DNA of 64,000 nucleotides, from positions 14,989,596-15,053,595 of the forward strand of contig OX336343.1 in NCBI GenBank assembly GCA_946902875.1, given 5' to 3'. Positions within the stretch are counted from its first letter, which is position 1; each line of letters begins with the position of its first letter. The translations under genes were made by a program, and so were the position numbers. The stretch comes from Nematopogon swammerdamellus (Eukaryota > Arthropoda > Insecta > Lepidoptera > Adelidae). The notes beneath the pieces are model-generated. The model saw only the letters and a list, made by a program, of their open reading frames with translations. It made no database searches and was not told the origin of the DNA. Below are positions 42,280 through 56,282 of the stretch, one piece after another.

Positions 42280-42640
42280 TTTAGGTTTCCATATCCCGTA
42301 CGGAAGCCTATTACTAAGCCTACGCCGTCTGTCCGTCCGTCCGTCCGTCTGTCCGTCTGGGCTGTATCTCTTTATCCGTAATAGGTAGCCCGTTGAAATT
42401 TTCACAGTATATGTGTTACTATGGTGGATATAACAATAAATAATAAAAAAAAGAAAATGTTAAAAGTTAAGGGGGGCTCCCATACAACAAACGTACAATA
42501 AAATCGATTAGTCACACTATTGAATAATAGATGGCGCCACAGGCTTTTATACATTGCATTGTTGAAAGACAAAAGATAGGCGGATAATAGCGGATAGATA
42601 CGGAAATATCCGCGCGCGAGTAAAACTCGCACTTAACATA
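42280..42640 (+). repeat. Dispersed lepidopteran repeat family, copy 5
   Basis: TTTTTAGGTTTCCATATCCC..., GTCCGTCCGTCCGTCCGTC tract, TGAAATTTTCACAGTAT, ending GAGTAAAACTCGCACTTA. Long version, including the GGGGCTCCCATACAACAAAC block. Confidence 0.75.
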
Positions 42641-42927
42641 CTTTTTTCAAATCGACCTATTGTGTGAGTAGATGGTGTGGACTGGAAGCAAGTGGAAGCG
42701 GTTGGGAGCGCGGAGCACTCGCGGCAATAATCAAGACAACGAGCTAAATGCCGTCTGACGGCTGCTTTGTGGCTTGCGAATATTATCATCATCTCGGCAA
42801 ATAGTTTGAAAAGGCACACGACCTACCTAGAAATTGCTGCAATATGAATACAATACGAAGTACAAAGCTTCAGTGAGGTACCTACTTATAGTTTCTGTTT
42901 ATTTGTTTTCATCTTACAAGAAGAAAA
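42641..42927. other. Unassigned spacer
   Basis: No repeat recognised. A short minus ORF (42547-42819) overlaps the previous repeat. Confidence 0.4.
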
Positions 42928-43267
42928 AACCGGCCCACCGAGGGTTCCGTATCGCCATGACATGGTCAGTGTCACTCACGCCATCTACGTATTAGTTAAA
43001 ATTCTTCATACTCTTTTCGGTAGATGGCGCGCATACACTTTTTAGTTTCTTGTATTCGGGGGGACCCCCGCGAATTTTTTACTTTTTCTTATTTTTATTA
43101 TTTGTTGTTATATCGGCCTTAATAACACATATTCTGTGAAAATTTCAACGAGCTACATATTACAGTTCAACAGATACAGCGCTAGGACAGACGGACAGAT
43201 GGACAGACAGACAGACGGCGTAGGTTAGAAATAGGATCCCGTACGAGGGATACGGAACCATAAAAAA
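42928..43267 (-). repeat. Dispersed lepidopteran repeat family, copy 6 (reverse)
   Basis: AAAAACCGGCCCACCGAGGG..., GGCGCGCATACACTTTTTAG, GTTGTTATATCGGCC, GACAGACAGACAGACGG tract, ending GATACGGAACCATAAAAAA. Lies 290 bp from copy 5 in opposite orientation, so the pair can fold back. Confidence 0.75.
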
Positions 43268-44235
43268 TAAGAAAAATCCAGGTACCGTGTGGCCCGATGC
43301 TGCTACCGTGCCTCCTGCTTCTGTGAACAAAATCTAGATTTTTTTTTACCATGTGTATTAGTACTGTATTACTGGCAATAATACTGACTCTTTCAGTACG
43401 GTCTAAGAGATTCGCACACAGATAGAGCAATAATATAACACGGCATATTGTAGGTATATTATAAGTATATTAATGATAATATTTTCGTATGAAACCTGGC
43501 CAAAGACACGACCTATCTAAAACTTTGACTAAGTATCTGCTTAAACACTCCGTAAAAAGGACAGAAACGCTATTTAGTACCTACATATGATAAGAAAAGA
43601 AAAAAAAGTTTAAAATTATCTTAGGTATTTTCCAAAACATTTCAAAATTTTTACCATTTCATCTTGATTCTTTCCGCAGAAATGTCTCCCACAGAAGATG
43701 AACCGACGACACTCCTTATTTACACATACATTTATTAAGTACGGCGCTGGGGCATCCTGGGAGGATGAGCGAGACACACGCAATTGTCTGAGACGCGCGT
43801 CTTTGTTTTGAAATATTCCTCGAATTATCTGCCTCCGCAGAAAATAGGCAGCTCACCTCCCGCAGCGGACAAAAATCCGCATTTTCCTTAATTCCCGACA
43901 TTATATGAGCGATAAAGCAACTCCACACAATTCATAAGAGACTTGTCATCAAAATTCAGACGCCGCCCCCGCATCGCGAGAATATAGCGAGGCGATGATC
44001 GCTTCAACGTCTAGACTCACCTGAGCAGGCGAAGAAAAGGATTACAAATGTTTAGGCCACTTACTTTTGCACACAGTCCTTAACAATCCATAAATATTTT
44101 GTGGTTCAGACACCGAAGCACGGGAAAACAAGTCCATCAAGGCACGGTTGGAGAAACTGAAGCTCGTAGCGTCGCAGCGCGACAGATCTCTACAACTACC
44201 GGATGCTTTGTTCGTGTACACAAAATACGGAAAGC
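43268..44235. other. No recognised gene
   Basis: A 70-codon minus ORF (43716-43928) is cysteine-containing but unrecognised. A GC patch is at 43960-44000. No repeats recognised. Confidence 0.4.
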
Positions 44236-44545
44236 AATTTTTTTTATGGAAACTGACACTACAACATCCGTGATGTCAGGCCATAACACCGGGTGAACTT
44301 GGTGCAACGTCAGTGCTTCCCTTCGGTCGTGCCGGCTACACAGAACTGGACGGAAAACACAAACTATTTACATAGCCGTTTCGACCGACCTTTAATTTAG
44401 TGCGGCGGTACCAACCCGGGCGGGTTAAGCCCTACCACCTAGTAATATAAGAAGGGAGTCATATCCCTTAGTCGCTTTTTACAACATACAGGGGGAGAGA
44501 TGCAGTAGGGCTATTCTTTTAAAGTACCGGCCCCACACGGTACAA
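44236..44545 (-). mobile_element. Composite 5S-SINE, copy 2, 5S region deleted
   Basis: TTTTTTTTATGGAAACTGAC (A-tail in reverse), body to about 44460, then directly the outer module ATCCCTTAGTCG ... GGGGAGAGATGCAG ... CCGGCCCCACACGGTAC. The tRNA/5S head found in other copies is missing between them, by deletion of about 150 bp. Confidence 0.75.
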
Positions 44546-44923
44546 AAGCAAAAGCAGCGGTACGAAGCAATGCTGTGCTCTCCTTGGTCTCCACAGCTAC
44601 ATTATGAATTATTCCAGGGCCTGGCACAGCGACCATTATAATCATTCATCTTCAAATCTTCTGCATGTTAGTCGCCTCGTGCTCCTGCTGAATGGCGAGG
44701 GACAAGCGCTGGTGGAAAACTTACTATGCTCACTACTTTTCCGTAGCGGTCGAACTGTGACGCGTCGTCCACGCGCCGTGGGTGTCCACTCCACAAAGGC
44801 GAACTCAAACTGATGGAGAATGACTATTTACTATTACTTTTACCAGCCGGAAGGCTGGTATCTTTGGACGTCTAAAAACAAAACGTAAATCAATAAAACG
44901 ATAGTAAAAGGTGTTACTGTTAC
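44546..44923. other. No recognised gene
   Basis: A 69-codon plus ORF (44604-44813) is unrecognised. AT-rich right end. Confidence 0.4.
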
Positions 44924-45290
44924 GGGACGCGAGGACCGGGGAGACAAGTCGCTGTTTGTGACGTTGTCTCCCATTTCGGACGCTGACTGACGGACGTTAG
45001 ACGTATAGACGTAGATGGGGACAATATTCGGAGTCGGTGCACTCCAAGGGTTAGGGGGGGGGGGGGGCTCAGAACGCCTTTATAAGTCCTTCCAAGGGGG
45101 GGGGGGGGGGTAGGGGGGGGGGGGGGTGTGGACCGCAGTTAATGCGCGTCATCGGGGCCAAATTGGTGGTATCCCGACAGCCTCCCTGCGTGCAACGACT
45201 TTCAAATGATTGTTCCATGATGAAGTCGTGACACAGTGCGGGTGCTATGGCCGCAAGGATGGTGCGCTCGGGTCAGTGGTGGGTGAATAT
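44924..45290. mobile_element. Repeat with 6-bp duplication, long copy with G-runs (same family as 15547)
   Basis: Starts GGGACGCGAGGACCGGGG, shares GACAAGTCGCTGTTTGTGAC and GGACAATATTCGGAGTCGGT with copy 1, and ends GTGGTGGGTGAATAT. TGTTAC on both sides (44918-44923, 45291-45296). Between are poly-G runs (about 45055-45067, 45100-45127) and 160 bp absent from copy 1. It resembles a solo LTR in places; class unresolved. Confidence 0.65.
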
Positions 45291-46299
45291 TGTTACATCA
45301 AATATCTCGTCTCACATGCGCCAAGGATCACCAACGTCTACCGAGATAAGAAGTAAGCCGGCACACACGTTGCCACTGTCAAAAAGGCAGCGCGGGCTAT
45401 CTCGTCCCGGCGGGCCCGTAGAGCGGCGGTATAAAATTTTCACGATCCATGAAAAGTAAATAAGTACGACGCCAGGCCGCGGTCAAAGTGTACGTACTCG
45501 TACATGCATTATGGCCGGAAGAAGTTTTATTGTAATTTTAGGGCCAAAACATGTGCAGGTCGATTTGCTTCGGGCAATTCGCGTGTTTACTGCCCCGCTC
45601 CTGTTCTTATGTAATTTTCATAGCACGCCTCCGCTCTGATGGTATTGAAAGATGTACGGTCGGAACACAAAGTTAAAATACCATTAAATGTATAAAGTTT
45701 AGCACGCTCGGCTCGCTAAGTTCTGCGAACGTACCTACCTAAATCTTCATTTTGTGTGCATGTTGTAGCCGACAAAATGAAGATACAAATCGCACCCACA
45801 ATTCAATACTGTCATAACTCTGACATTTTAATAAAACGTCTTATCAACACTGCCCTACTGAAAGACAATTTCTCTTTTTAATAGCACACCGTTGTAAGTC
45901 GTGCATCAAAATGTATGCACTTAGTACAACCATTTTTTTCATTAGGAAAATAATTTAAATTTATCATTTTGAAATTTCGCACTTTATATAAAAGCAAACT
46001 TTCACATTTATTAAACATCAAGTTAAAAATTTGTGTATTGTACACTAATAAGTTCTGAATTGTCACAAGAACATAAACAGGTGTAACCAATATTTTATTA
46101 CGCCCCTCCGTATTTTAATTTTATATTTTCTTATCCATCTTATCTTTATTTTCATAACTGAATAACACATATTTAATAAAACTAATTAGAATTAAATTAA
46201 CCTAATGAAGACAATATTAAAATATTCTAAAACTAATTAAGTCATCTCCTTAAGACCTCTTACTCCATCCGTATCGCTTCAGTAACCCCTTACGCGCCA
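45291..46299. other. No recognised gene; hairpin at 45743-45784
   Basis: ATCTTCATTTTGT / ACAAAATGAAGAT form 13-bp arms around a 16-base loop. The rest is AT-rich. Confidence 0.5.
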
Positions 46300-46690
46300 A
46301 GCGCGGATGGCCCAGTGGTCTGGGCGTCGGCTTCTCTTGCGAAAGTTCTGAGGTTCGAATACGGCCGGCGTGTACCAATGCGTTTTTTTTCTAACGGAAA
46401 AATTTACAGGCTTCTTATACACCTGCTGCTTCACCGTTCGGAACCGGTGAATAACTGTAGGTCCCTTCCCTTGACCCTACTATCAAATTGTAGCCGACTG
46501 GGTTGGTGTCACGTGGCCGCATAACAGCCTCGGGAGTGTTCTCCTCTAGTCCATTATAGCCAGCAGTCCGAAAAAGAAAGTCTCCGGTATGGAACCTACC
46601 TTCTCGAAGGTGATATTGGCGGTCGGAGCATGTGCTCTGGCCCCTCTGATTCAATCACCCATTTCGGATTATATATGTTAAAAAAATACT
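46300..46690 (+). mobile_element. tRNA-derived SINE, long copy
   Basis: Head GGATGGCCCAGTGGTCTGGG (box A-like TGGCCCAGTGG) and GGTTCGAATACG (box B-like), then a body of about 300 bp matching 15105-15231 at its start and end, with ACCTGCTGCTTCACCGTTCG and GGATTATATATGTTAAAAAA as tail. Non-coding; RNA polymerase III-type internal promoter. Confidence 0.82.
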
Positions 46691-46949
46691 TTCTTATCCC
46701 TTCCATACCCCTTTCGTACACTTTTCAAGTATCTTTCTTCTTGTCACTTCCATATTCCTCCCAATTCACTTTCATGCTCCTTCCTTTGCCATACCTACAG
46801 ATCCTATAAGGACGTCACATAGAACCAGACGACTAACCGGTGCTTACGAATCGGGTGTCTCTCCTGAATATCGGAAATTTCCAGCCCGGGAAATAGAAAT
46901 TCCGAGACTCTGTAGAAACACATCCACGACATCCGTTCTTGGCCCTTTC
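46691..46949. other. Unassigned spacer
   Basis: Pyrimidine-rich start. No feature recognised. Confidence 0.4.
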
Positions 46950-47285
46950 CTTTATTTATTTTTTTATCGAACGCGCAACATGTGGCGTCCTGCCACCTAT
47001 AACCTGTCTAACGACGCCCATATACATTCGGTCGTATGCGGTGGTTGCGAATGTTGTACCTAGCCCGACAGCTGCCTATTCACGCCCCTCTTGAAGAACC
47101 CGACATTTACGGAGCCGACATCCTTACGGAGTTACAGTACCTCTAGATCGAGGGACACTTCAGGGTCATCCACCAGTCGAACGCCTCGACGCTGGATTGA
47201 GTCCAGAGGCGCAAGCTGGTATTTTAGCTAAACCATCGCACAAGTCTTCAAGCAGAACCTAATCTACGACCATACAAATATGCAG
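46950..47285 (-). pseudogene. CR1/Jockey-type retro, third copy, 3' end with internal deletion
   Basis: Shares with 36020-36560 the 3' UTR (GTGTCTAACGACGCCCAT-like, ATTCGGTCGTATGCGG), the C-terminal segment and the LDSIQRRA.R..D region (CTCGACGCTGGATTGAGTCC), but lacks most of the part between. Same orientation and family as 36069-39005. Confidence 0.75.
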
Positions 47286-47524
47286 TCAGACAAAACATAC
47301 ACAAAGATGATGCATTTATAATAGTAGAGAGGAAAGGATGTGCTTAAATAAAAGAAATACTCGACAAAGTACGCTAAAGGCTGCGTGCCATTTCTGTTCA
47401 AATCATTTCCACCCCGCCTCTATTTCCACTGATTTCGACAGGGCAACTAACTGGCCTGCACACCTTCGGGGCCTCTGGCTACAGTGGTACGCACGTTGTT
47501 AACCCCTCCTAATTAGATGAGAAG
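47286..47524. other. Unassigned spacer
   Basis: No feature recognised. Confidence 0.4.
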
Positions 47525-47773
47525 TTTTGTTTTAAGAACTGAAAAAGTTAAATTAGAAATTTAAAAAACGCGCGACCTCTTAAAAAGTCAAAAATAATTT
47601 CCGTTTAGTTACTTAAATGAGTTGGGGGACCGCGCAGCTCTGAGTTTTTATATTTTATATTTATTTAGTGGTCTTCCGACTCGATTTAAATAACTAAAAG
47701 GAAATTGATTTTAACTTTTTAAAGGTCGTTTTTTTTCATTTATAATTTAACTTTTACTTCCAAGCTTTAAAAA
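47525..47773. mobile_element. Inverted-repeat MITE, about 105-bp arms
   Basis: Left GAAAAAGTTAAATTA...CGCGACCTCTTAAAAAGTC ... AATTTCCGTTTAGTTA mirrors right TAACTAAAAGGAAATT ... TTTTTAAAGGTCG ... TAATTTAACTTTTAC at about 80%. Short central loop. No ORF. Confidence 0.65.
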
Positions 47774-48030
47774 AATGCACCAAAGCACCGAGTTCAGTGA
47801 GATGGGATTTTTTTTTCATCATTTCATCATAATTACTTGATTACTAGCACAGCTAAGAACCATCCCGGTCAAACCAGCTTAATAAAAAAAAAACTGCATC
47901 CAAATCGGTCCATACGTTTGGGAGCTATGTTACCACACAGAGACAGACAGACACACACACACATAGACAGACAGACAGACAGACGGAGGCGTCAAACTTA
48001 TAACACCCCTCCCTTTGCGTCGGGGGTTAA
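47774..48030 (+). repeat. Dispersed repeat with (ACAG)n and GCGTCGGGGGTTAAAA end
   Basis: GAACCATCCCGGTCAAACCA, ATCGGTCCATACGTTTGGG, a CA/ACAG microsatellite, and the end CCCTTTGCGTCGGGGGTTAA. This end combination is typical of an abundant lepidopteran retroposon tail. Confidence 0.6.
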
Positions 48031-49329
48031 AAATAGAATGCATGTACCGCATCTCCAAATCACGCATCTGCTTAAAATTTTCGAGTGCGTTGTAATCGAC
48101 ACACATTATGAGTGTGAAAGATATTTCAAAGGTTTTGTTGTTTTATATATTTCAAATTAAATCAAAATATATTTATTGTACCTTTGGGTTATTATGAAAA
48201 AGTGTGGAGTGGCAGAGAAGAAATAAATGAATGATGATAAAATATAGACATATAATTTAAACAGGATAATAAAACACAAATACAAATAAATGGAGAAATA
48301 TACATATATATATATAAATATATAGAATATACTATATATGATATGATATATTGATATTTATTGCAATCAAATAAATATATGCACAAAAGGTAACAAACAC
48401 TTAATGACTCTAGGCATTTTCTACCAGAAAACCTTTTTGACCTCCTTTGCACCTTATGTAAATTTTCTAATGTACTTAATATACTGTTTAATGTTTATTG
48501 TATCAATAAAGCATTTTCGATCTATCTGTTTACCTTTTGGGTATGATAATTGCATCTTAATTGCATTTTATTATGTAAACTGCATGTCCCGTATTTTGAT
48601 CCTAAATCTCGTATTTTCTCCAGGTAAGCCCCGTAACCCTAGTTGTCACTATAATTGCGATGAACTAAAAGAAGTTACCTCAGAGGCCACTTAAAACTAT
48701 AAGTAAATTTACCTTCAAGTTTAGCAATTCTACAAAAGCACTTATGCAACGTAATAGTTGAAAAAAAATGCAACAAACTGCCCGAAAACCTCATCCAATA
48801 ATCACCCACCGCAAACTCATTCAAGAACAGGCTAGTAGTAAACAAAATAAAAGCACTATACGATAAAACATGTTCAGATTAAACGCATTATCCTTCTTTT
48901 AGCTTCACCGTAGTCGGGTGAAAAATAAAATAAATCCCCAGTGAACATAGATATGAACACGCAAGCTTCGCGTGCTCGTTAATTAAAATGAAATAATAAT
49001 ACATTTTCTCCCAGACAACAGTCAAAGCTGAATAGATATTCAGTGTCGACCACTGCATCTCAGCTCAACCACACAGAGCAAAGGGCGCCAAGCGTTGCCT
49101 TTAACATCTGCGGTTAGTTAGCAAGGGGCGGCTCTTTAATTAACCAGCAGCCTAACCGACGGACACGTGTGTACAGACCTTTATTACGCGAACAAAGGAC
49201 CAGTGTAATAGTGGCCTTATTAGCCAGCTTGTGGCGACATCTAGGGCCTTAACTGGCAATAATAGGCGTATCGAATGGATTAGTCGGAGGGGGTACTTAG
49301 CGGAAGGGAACTGGCGAATGTGATAAATA
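48031..49329. other. AT-rich stretch without gene
   Basis: Includes a TATATA run near 48305. Short ORFs (48192-48452 minus, 48404-48694 plus) are AT-driven. Nothing recognised. Confidence 0.45.
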
Positions 49330-49687
49330 TCTATATTATATTCATTCAATACTAATAATAAATCTGTACTGTAAGGAAGGAAAGGTCTGGTCATGGAGTA
49401 AGTTACTTGTTTTATAAGATACTGCGTTTGTAGACTCTATGATACTAAAACTAAATTGATGATTTTTAGAAATATTTTCTGTATGTATGTAGGTTCCTCC
49501 ATTAATCTTAAACCGATCATCCGAATTCGATGAAACTTAGTACAAGCACATTTAACTAGGTATACGTGACACAGGATAGGCAAGACCAAATTCAGTTACG
49601 GTTACGCCAACATGTGGCTCTATAAATAAAAGTACGGTAGCGGTTTGAATACGAATTTCACGCGAGCGAACCGCGGGCAAAAACTAG
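49330..49687 (+). mobile_element. Short Helitron-like element
   Basis: Starts A|TCTATATTATATTCATTC and ends CGCGAGCGAACCGCGGGCAA ... CTAG|T, with the GAATACGAATTTCACGCGAG block identical to the 3' end at 26660. The interior has CGATCATCCGAATTCGATGA. The terminal hairpin is degraded. 358 bp, non-coding. Confidence 0.65.
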
Positions 49688-52339
<2,652 letters not shown>

Positions 52340-52530
52340 AATGATTTGGATGAGGACTTACAGGAGGAGGCAATGGACAGGAGTGATGGAAAACCTCCCG
52401 CCAGGTGGGACGACAACATCAAGTACGTCGGCGGAGAGCAGTGGTTCCGTACCGCTGAAGGCCGGGAGGACTGGAGGATAATTAGAGGCGTATGTCCAGC
52501 AGTGGACGCATACACGCTGACTGACTGACT
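52340..52530 (+). pseudogene. RTE-type retrotransposon C-terminal fragment
   Basis: A 60-codon frame from 52346: GKPPARWDDNIKYVGGEQWF then RTAEGREDWRIIRG, the conserved GRP..RW.DD.K...G..W...A..R..W..(L/I)G end of RTE proteins, followed by CCAGCAGTGGACGCATACAC and a CTGACTGACTGAC tail. 5'-truncated at integration. Confidence 0.8.
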
Positions 52531-53159
52531 GACATCTGTGGTTTTGCACAAAAATGCCTACCGCACTGTTAAGCAGACGTCATGTATGTATTCGTCAATT
52601 AAATATTTAAGGCTAAATATTTAATAATTAAATGTTTAGTGAATTTAATTTTGATTAACCATTTAAACCCGTGATTTATTTATGAAATTGGAATCGGTTT
52701 CGAAAATTTAAAATGAAATCCAATACTTTTTGTTTACATAAATATTATTGCATGTAAAGAAAATTAACTTCAGAAAAATAGGTCAATTAAATTGAACGAG
52801 GTAATTTTATAGTAAAAAAATATTTTAATATCTTAACGTGTACCAGCTGAGTTGGTTCCAGTTTATAATTAGACATCAAGATACCAATTAATTAGAGTGC
52901 ACATTGTTTTCGTCTCAAGAGCAATCAAGAAAGGATTTAAGGCCACTCGAAGGAGTTCCTTACGGGTAACCGGGCCGCGGCCCACGTCCGCTTCGCTCCA
53001 CTTCCGGTGTCTGTTTCAGCTTCAATGCTATCTAATTCACCGCCTCTGCACCCTCTTCACCTCTTCTCCTACCACCTATCCACGCCACAGATACTTATTT
53101 AGGCGCACACAACACTGGGTCACTAGGGGCCACTGGAGTTGTTGTATAAAAAATTACAG
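52531..53159. other. No recognised gene
   Basis: AT-rich, then a GC-richer part from 52960 with a 90-codon plus ORF (52897-53169), unrecognised. Confidence 0.4.
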
Positions 53160-53325
53160 TATTAGGTGATAGGGTTTAACCCGTCCGGGCCGGATTGAGA
53201 CCACGGCACCAAATGAAAGCTGAAAAAAAACGGCTATGCAAATAGTTCGTGTTTTCCGTCCAGTTTTCCGTGTCAGTGTTTCCCTTTAGTCGTGTCAGCT
53301 TCACTGAACCGGACGGAAAGCCCAC
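53160..53325. mobile_element. Two opposed fragments of the 5S-SINE body
   Basis: 53160-53262 matches the body in plus orientation (GGGTTTAACCCG...AACGGCTATGCAAATAG TTCG). 53264-53323 matches an adjoining part in minus orientation (GTGTCAGTGTTTCCCTT ... ACCGGACGGAAA). A small inverted rearrangement of one copy. Confidence 0.6.
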
Positions 53326-53685
53326 AATTCCACGGAAGCTAGAGCTAGTAAAAGCACAGCTGATAAACTTACCTCATACAGATGTTAGGTAGAAGATACA
53401 TTTAAAGTAATACAAGTGTATAAAGAGCGTTTAAAATCTGTTGCGCATAAATCGGCGATGGCTGAGAAAGAGTCCGACGTGATCGTGACCCAAGTTGTAC
53501 GAAAATGTTCTGAGAAATATAGAGGAGAGAGAACGCCATACCCATAAACCCAGGCATTACTAGTAGATACCTTTAAGGCTTTAAGTTCGCTTTTTGACAC
53601 TTCTTTTGTGCAATACATTAATTTAATTTAATTTCAAATAGCCGCTTCGACCTCCCTTTTATTCAGTGTTGTTTTTTAAAATTAT
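53326..53685. other. No recognised gene
   Basis: A 77-codon minus ORF (53385-53618) is unrecognised. Confidence 0.4.
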
Positions 53686-54052
53686 TTTGAATGGAAACTG
53701 TCACGGTTGGCTACATAACCTACAACATCCGTGATGTCAGCCCATAACACCGGGTGAACTAGGTGCCATGTCAGTGCTTCCATTCATTTCATGTCGGCTA
53801 CACTGAACTGGACGGAAAACACGAACTATTTACATAGCCGTTTCGACCGACGTTTCATTCAGTGCGGTGGTACAACCCGGGCGTGTTGAACCCTACCACG
53901 GGACCTACAATTTTATGTTTAATCCGAATCACCGCCAGCCTCAACTGTCGAACAGCGGCCCATCAAAGTTCTGACCGCGCCCGGATGTGCTTGAAGCGCG
54001 ATCGTGACGCTTCGATCCATTCGGTAGTTACCGAGCTACCGAGACTGACGAA
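53686..54052 (-). mobile_element. Composite 5S-SINE, copy 3, decayed head
   Basis: A-tail side at 53686 (GAATGGAAACTGTCACGG), body to 53920, then a head with several deletions: in reverse, CAGTCTCGGTAGCTCGGTAAC and a shortened 5S segment. No outer module. Confidence 0.75.
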
Positions 54053-54369
54053 TTTCATGGTTAGAGAATAAATTCGCAGAGCAAATGGGATTCCAAATAC
54101 ACTTCTGTCATCCACTTCAACCCGGACGGCGCGGCGTCGAGAGCACAAAGACTTTAGACTAATTGGAAACTTGGCTGCTTTAGTTTTGTTCCCGCGCTGT
54201 ATCGGTTCGTCCGGAGTGGAGAGTTTTCATTCTTCACATTTTAATTAGGCTCATTATTGTATTTTTTTCTGTATCTTTTAATTTCACAAGCACTCGTAGC
54301 GTGAAGACATAAAATAATTTTTGAGTTAAATAAATTTATTTTACTTTGTACTAATTGTATCCATTGCGC
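54053..54369. other. AT-rich spacer
   Basis: No feature recognised. Confidence 0.4.
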
Positions 54370-54803
54370 CGGGCCGCCATCGCAACTGAGTTACGTAACC
54401 AGAAGCTCGATTCTGCTATAAGATTAGTGCGTGTGTTATGTTTGTGTTTCGTCAAAACCGCACGTTTCGCCGAAATGCTATTCTACTCGCTAAGTTAGAG
54501 CAAACGCGCGTGTTATGTTATGTTATGTTTGTGAAACACTAACACGCCGTCTGCTTCAAAGTAACGATGTGTTTTGGTGAAAACATATTATTTTTGAGGT
54601 GATTTCGAATGTTTTGTTTTTAGTTTTGGGTTTAATTTTAAATTGTTGTTTGTGAAAGTTTCGAAAAATGGCAGAAGGCTATCTAGAAACGAGAATGAGG
54701 AGACAGGGATCGCCGAGAGAAAACGGAGATACGCGTCAAACCCTCTCGACGTACCGATGAATTTGCTATTTTATTATTTATGATTTATTATTTATTACTT
54801 ATT

Positions 54804-54931
54804 ACTTGTCACTTGTCACTTGTCACTTGTCACTTGTCACTTGTCACTTGTCACTTGTCACTTGTCACTTGTCACTGGTCACTGGTCACTTGTCACTTGT
54901 CACTTGTCACTTGTCACTTGTCACTTGTCAC
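54804..54931. repeat. Heptamer tandem array (ACTTGTC)18
   Basis: 128 bp of TTGTCAC units with two ACTGGTC variants, flanked by TTATTATTTATTA simple sequence. It yields LSLVTCH repeats in all three plus frames because seven is not a multiple of three; not coding. Confidence 0.95.
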
Positions 54932-55555
54932 TTATTATTTATTATGTATTATGTATTATTTATTATTTATTATTTATTATTTATTTATTTAAATCCTTTA
55001 TTTCACATTTTTAAAATGTTATATTAATTTTACATATTTAAACTAAAACTAATAAAAAATACATAAAATGTACAAATTTAATAAAAACGGTAATTATTAA
55101 TTATTCATGTTTGCCGTTTTGGCTTCTAAATAAATTATGTTAACGTACCTACTATTCAGATTATTTCAGTGAAATTATATTAATTGTAATATCACTTACT
55201 TTTATGCATATTATATTTTATATTTATGTAATAATAATTATATAACATTTTGTAAAAATGATTCTTTCTAGCAAATAAATCCCCAACAAAGAGGGATTTG
55301 TAAAATGGTATCACATCTATGAGCGTGTCGCCAAGCGACGAAAATCAGTAAACATTTGCATTCAATTTGAACAAAATAAATGTATAACTCGCTTAGTTAT
55401 GAATGTTTGTTACAATAATTAATTCTTGCATATTTTTATGCACCTATTACGCATAATTCATTATTTTTATTGGTAAGTATTTCAAAGAAAAAACTTTAGT
55501 CAACATTATTGTCAGAATTTTTCGCGTTAGGCGACGCGATGTCAAACCTTCACCT
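54932..55555. other. AT-rich stretch without gene
   Basis: Nothing recognised. Confidence 0.45.
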
Positions 55556-56033
55556 TTTTTTTTTTTTTATGGAACCTGACACGATTGGCTACATCACCTA
55601 CAACATCCGTGATGTCAGCCCATAACACAGGGTGAACTAGGTGCCATGTCAGTGCTTCCCTTCATTTCATGTTGGCTACACTAAACTGGACGGAAAACAC
55701 GAACTATTTACATAGCCGTTTCGACCGACGTTTCGTTCAGTGCGGTGGTACCAACCCGGCCGGGATAAACCCTACCACCTAGTAAGGTAAGAAGGGAAGG
55801 GACCTACAGTTTAACGTGGAATCCGAACCACGGTCAGCCTCCAACGGTCGAGCGGTCACCCATCCAATCACTGACCGCGCTCAGCGTTGCTTAATAACAG
55901 TTGACTAACCAACCGCGCCACTGAGCTACCGAGGCTGACGAATTTTCTTATCCCTTAGTCGACTTTTACGACATGCGACGGGGAGAGATGCAGTGGGGCT
56001 ATTCTTTTTAAGTACCGACCCCACACGGTACCT
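55556..56033 (-). mobile_element. Composite 5S-SINE, copy 4, full length
   Basis: Twelve-plus T (A-tail in reverse), body, then in reverse the 5S-like GAGCGCGGTCAGTGATTGGA TGGGTGACCG and the tRNA-like CCTCGGTAGCTCAGTGG, then GACGAATTTTC and the outer module (GGGGAGAGATGCAGTGGGGC, ACCCCACACGGTACC). The most complete copy with 56283-56745; shows that the outer module belongs to the family. Confidence 0.85.
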
Positions 56034-56282
56034 AAGCTCCGCCTCCTGTTACCATAGACACTAACTAAACGTGTTTTGTAAATAGCAGAATAGCATCATG
56101 TGGAAACCACGTCCAAACGTACTCGTGTTATGTTTGACTCAAACACAACACACGAAGTATGTTTGAAAATTGTGCAATTAGCAGAATCGAGCTTCAGGTT
56201 GCGATAGAGAATTTTATGTTTGTACGATACTGGTTTCGATCAAAGATGTAATAAGCATGGATACTACAAACTGTATCCATAC
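56034..56282. other. Spacer between the two facing SINE copies
   Basis: Contains GAGCTTCAGGTTGCGAT (possible element end). No gene. Confidence 0.4.

Larger units (their letters stand above)
54370..56210. mobile_element. Possible larger element bounded by inverted GAAGCTCGATTCTGCT ends
   Basis: ATCGCAACTGAG...CCAGAAGCTCGATTCTGCT (54380-54418) recurs inverted at 56174-56205 as AGCAGAATCGAGCTTCAGGT TGCGAT. Between them lie the heptamer array and one 5S-SINE. GTGTTATGTTTG strings also occur near both ends. Target duplication not resolved, so this is tentative. Confidence 0.35.

Noticed and set aside
54780..55027. Overlapping LSLVTCH repeat ORFs
   Set aside because: A heptamer array reads open in all three frames; no frame specificity.
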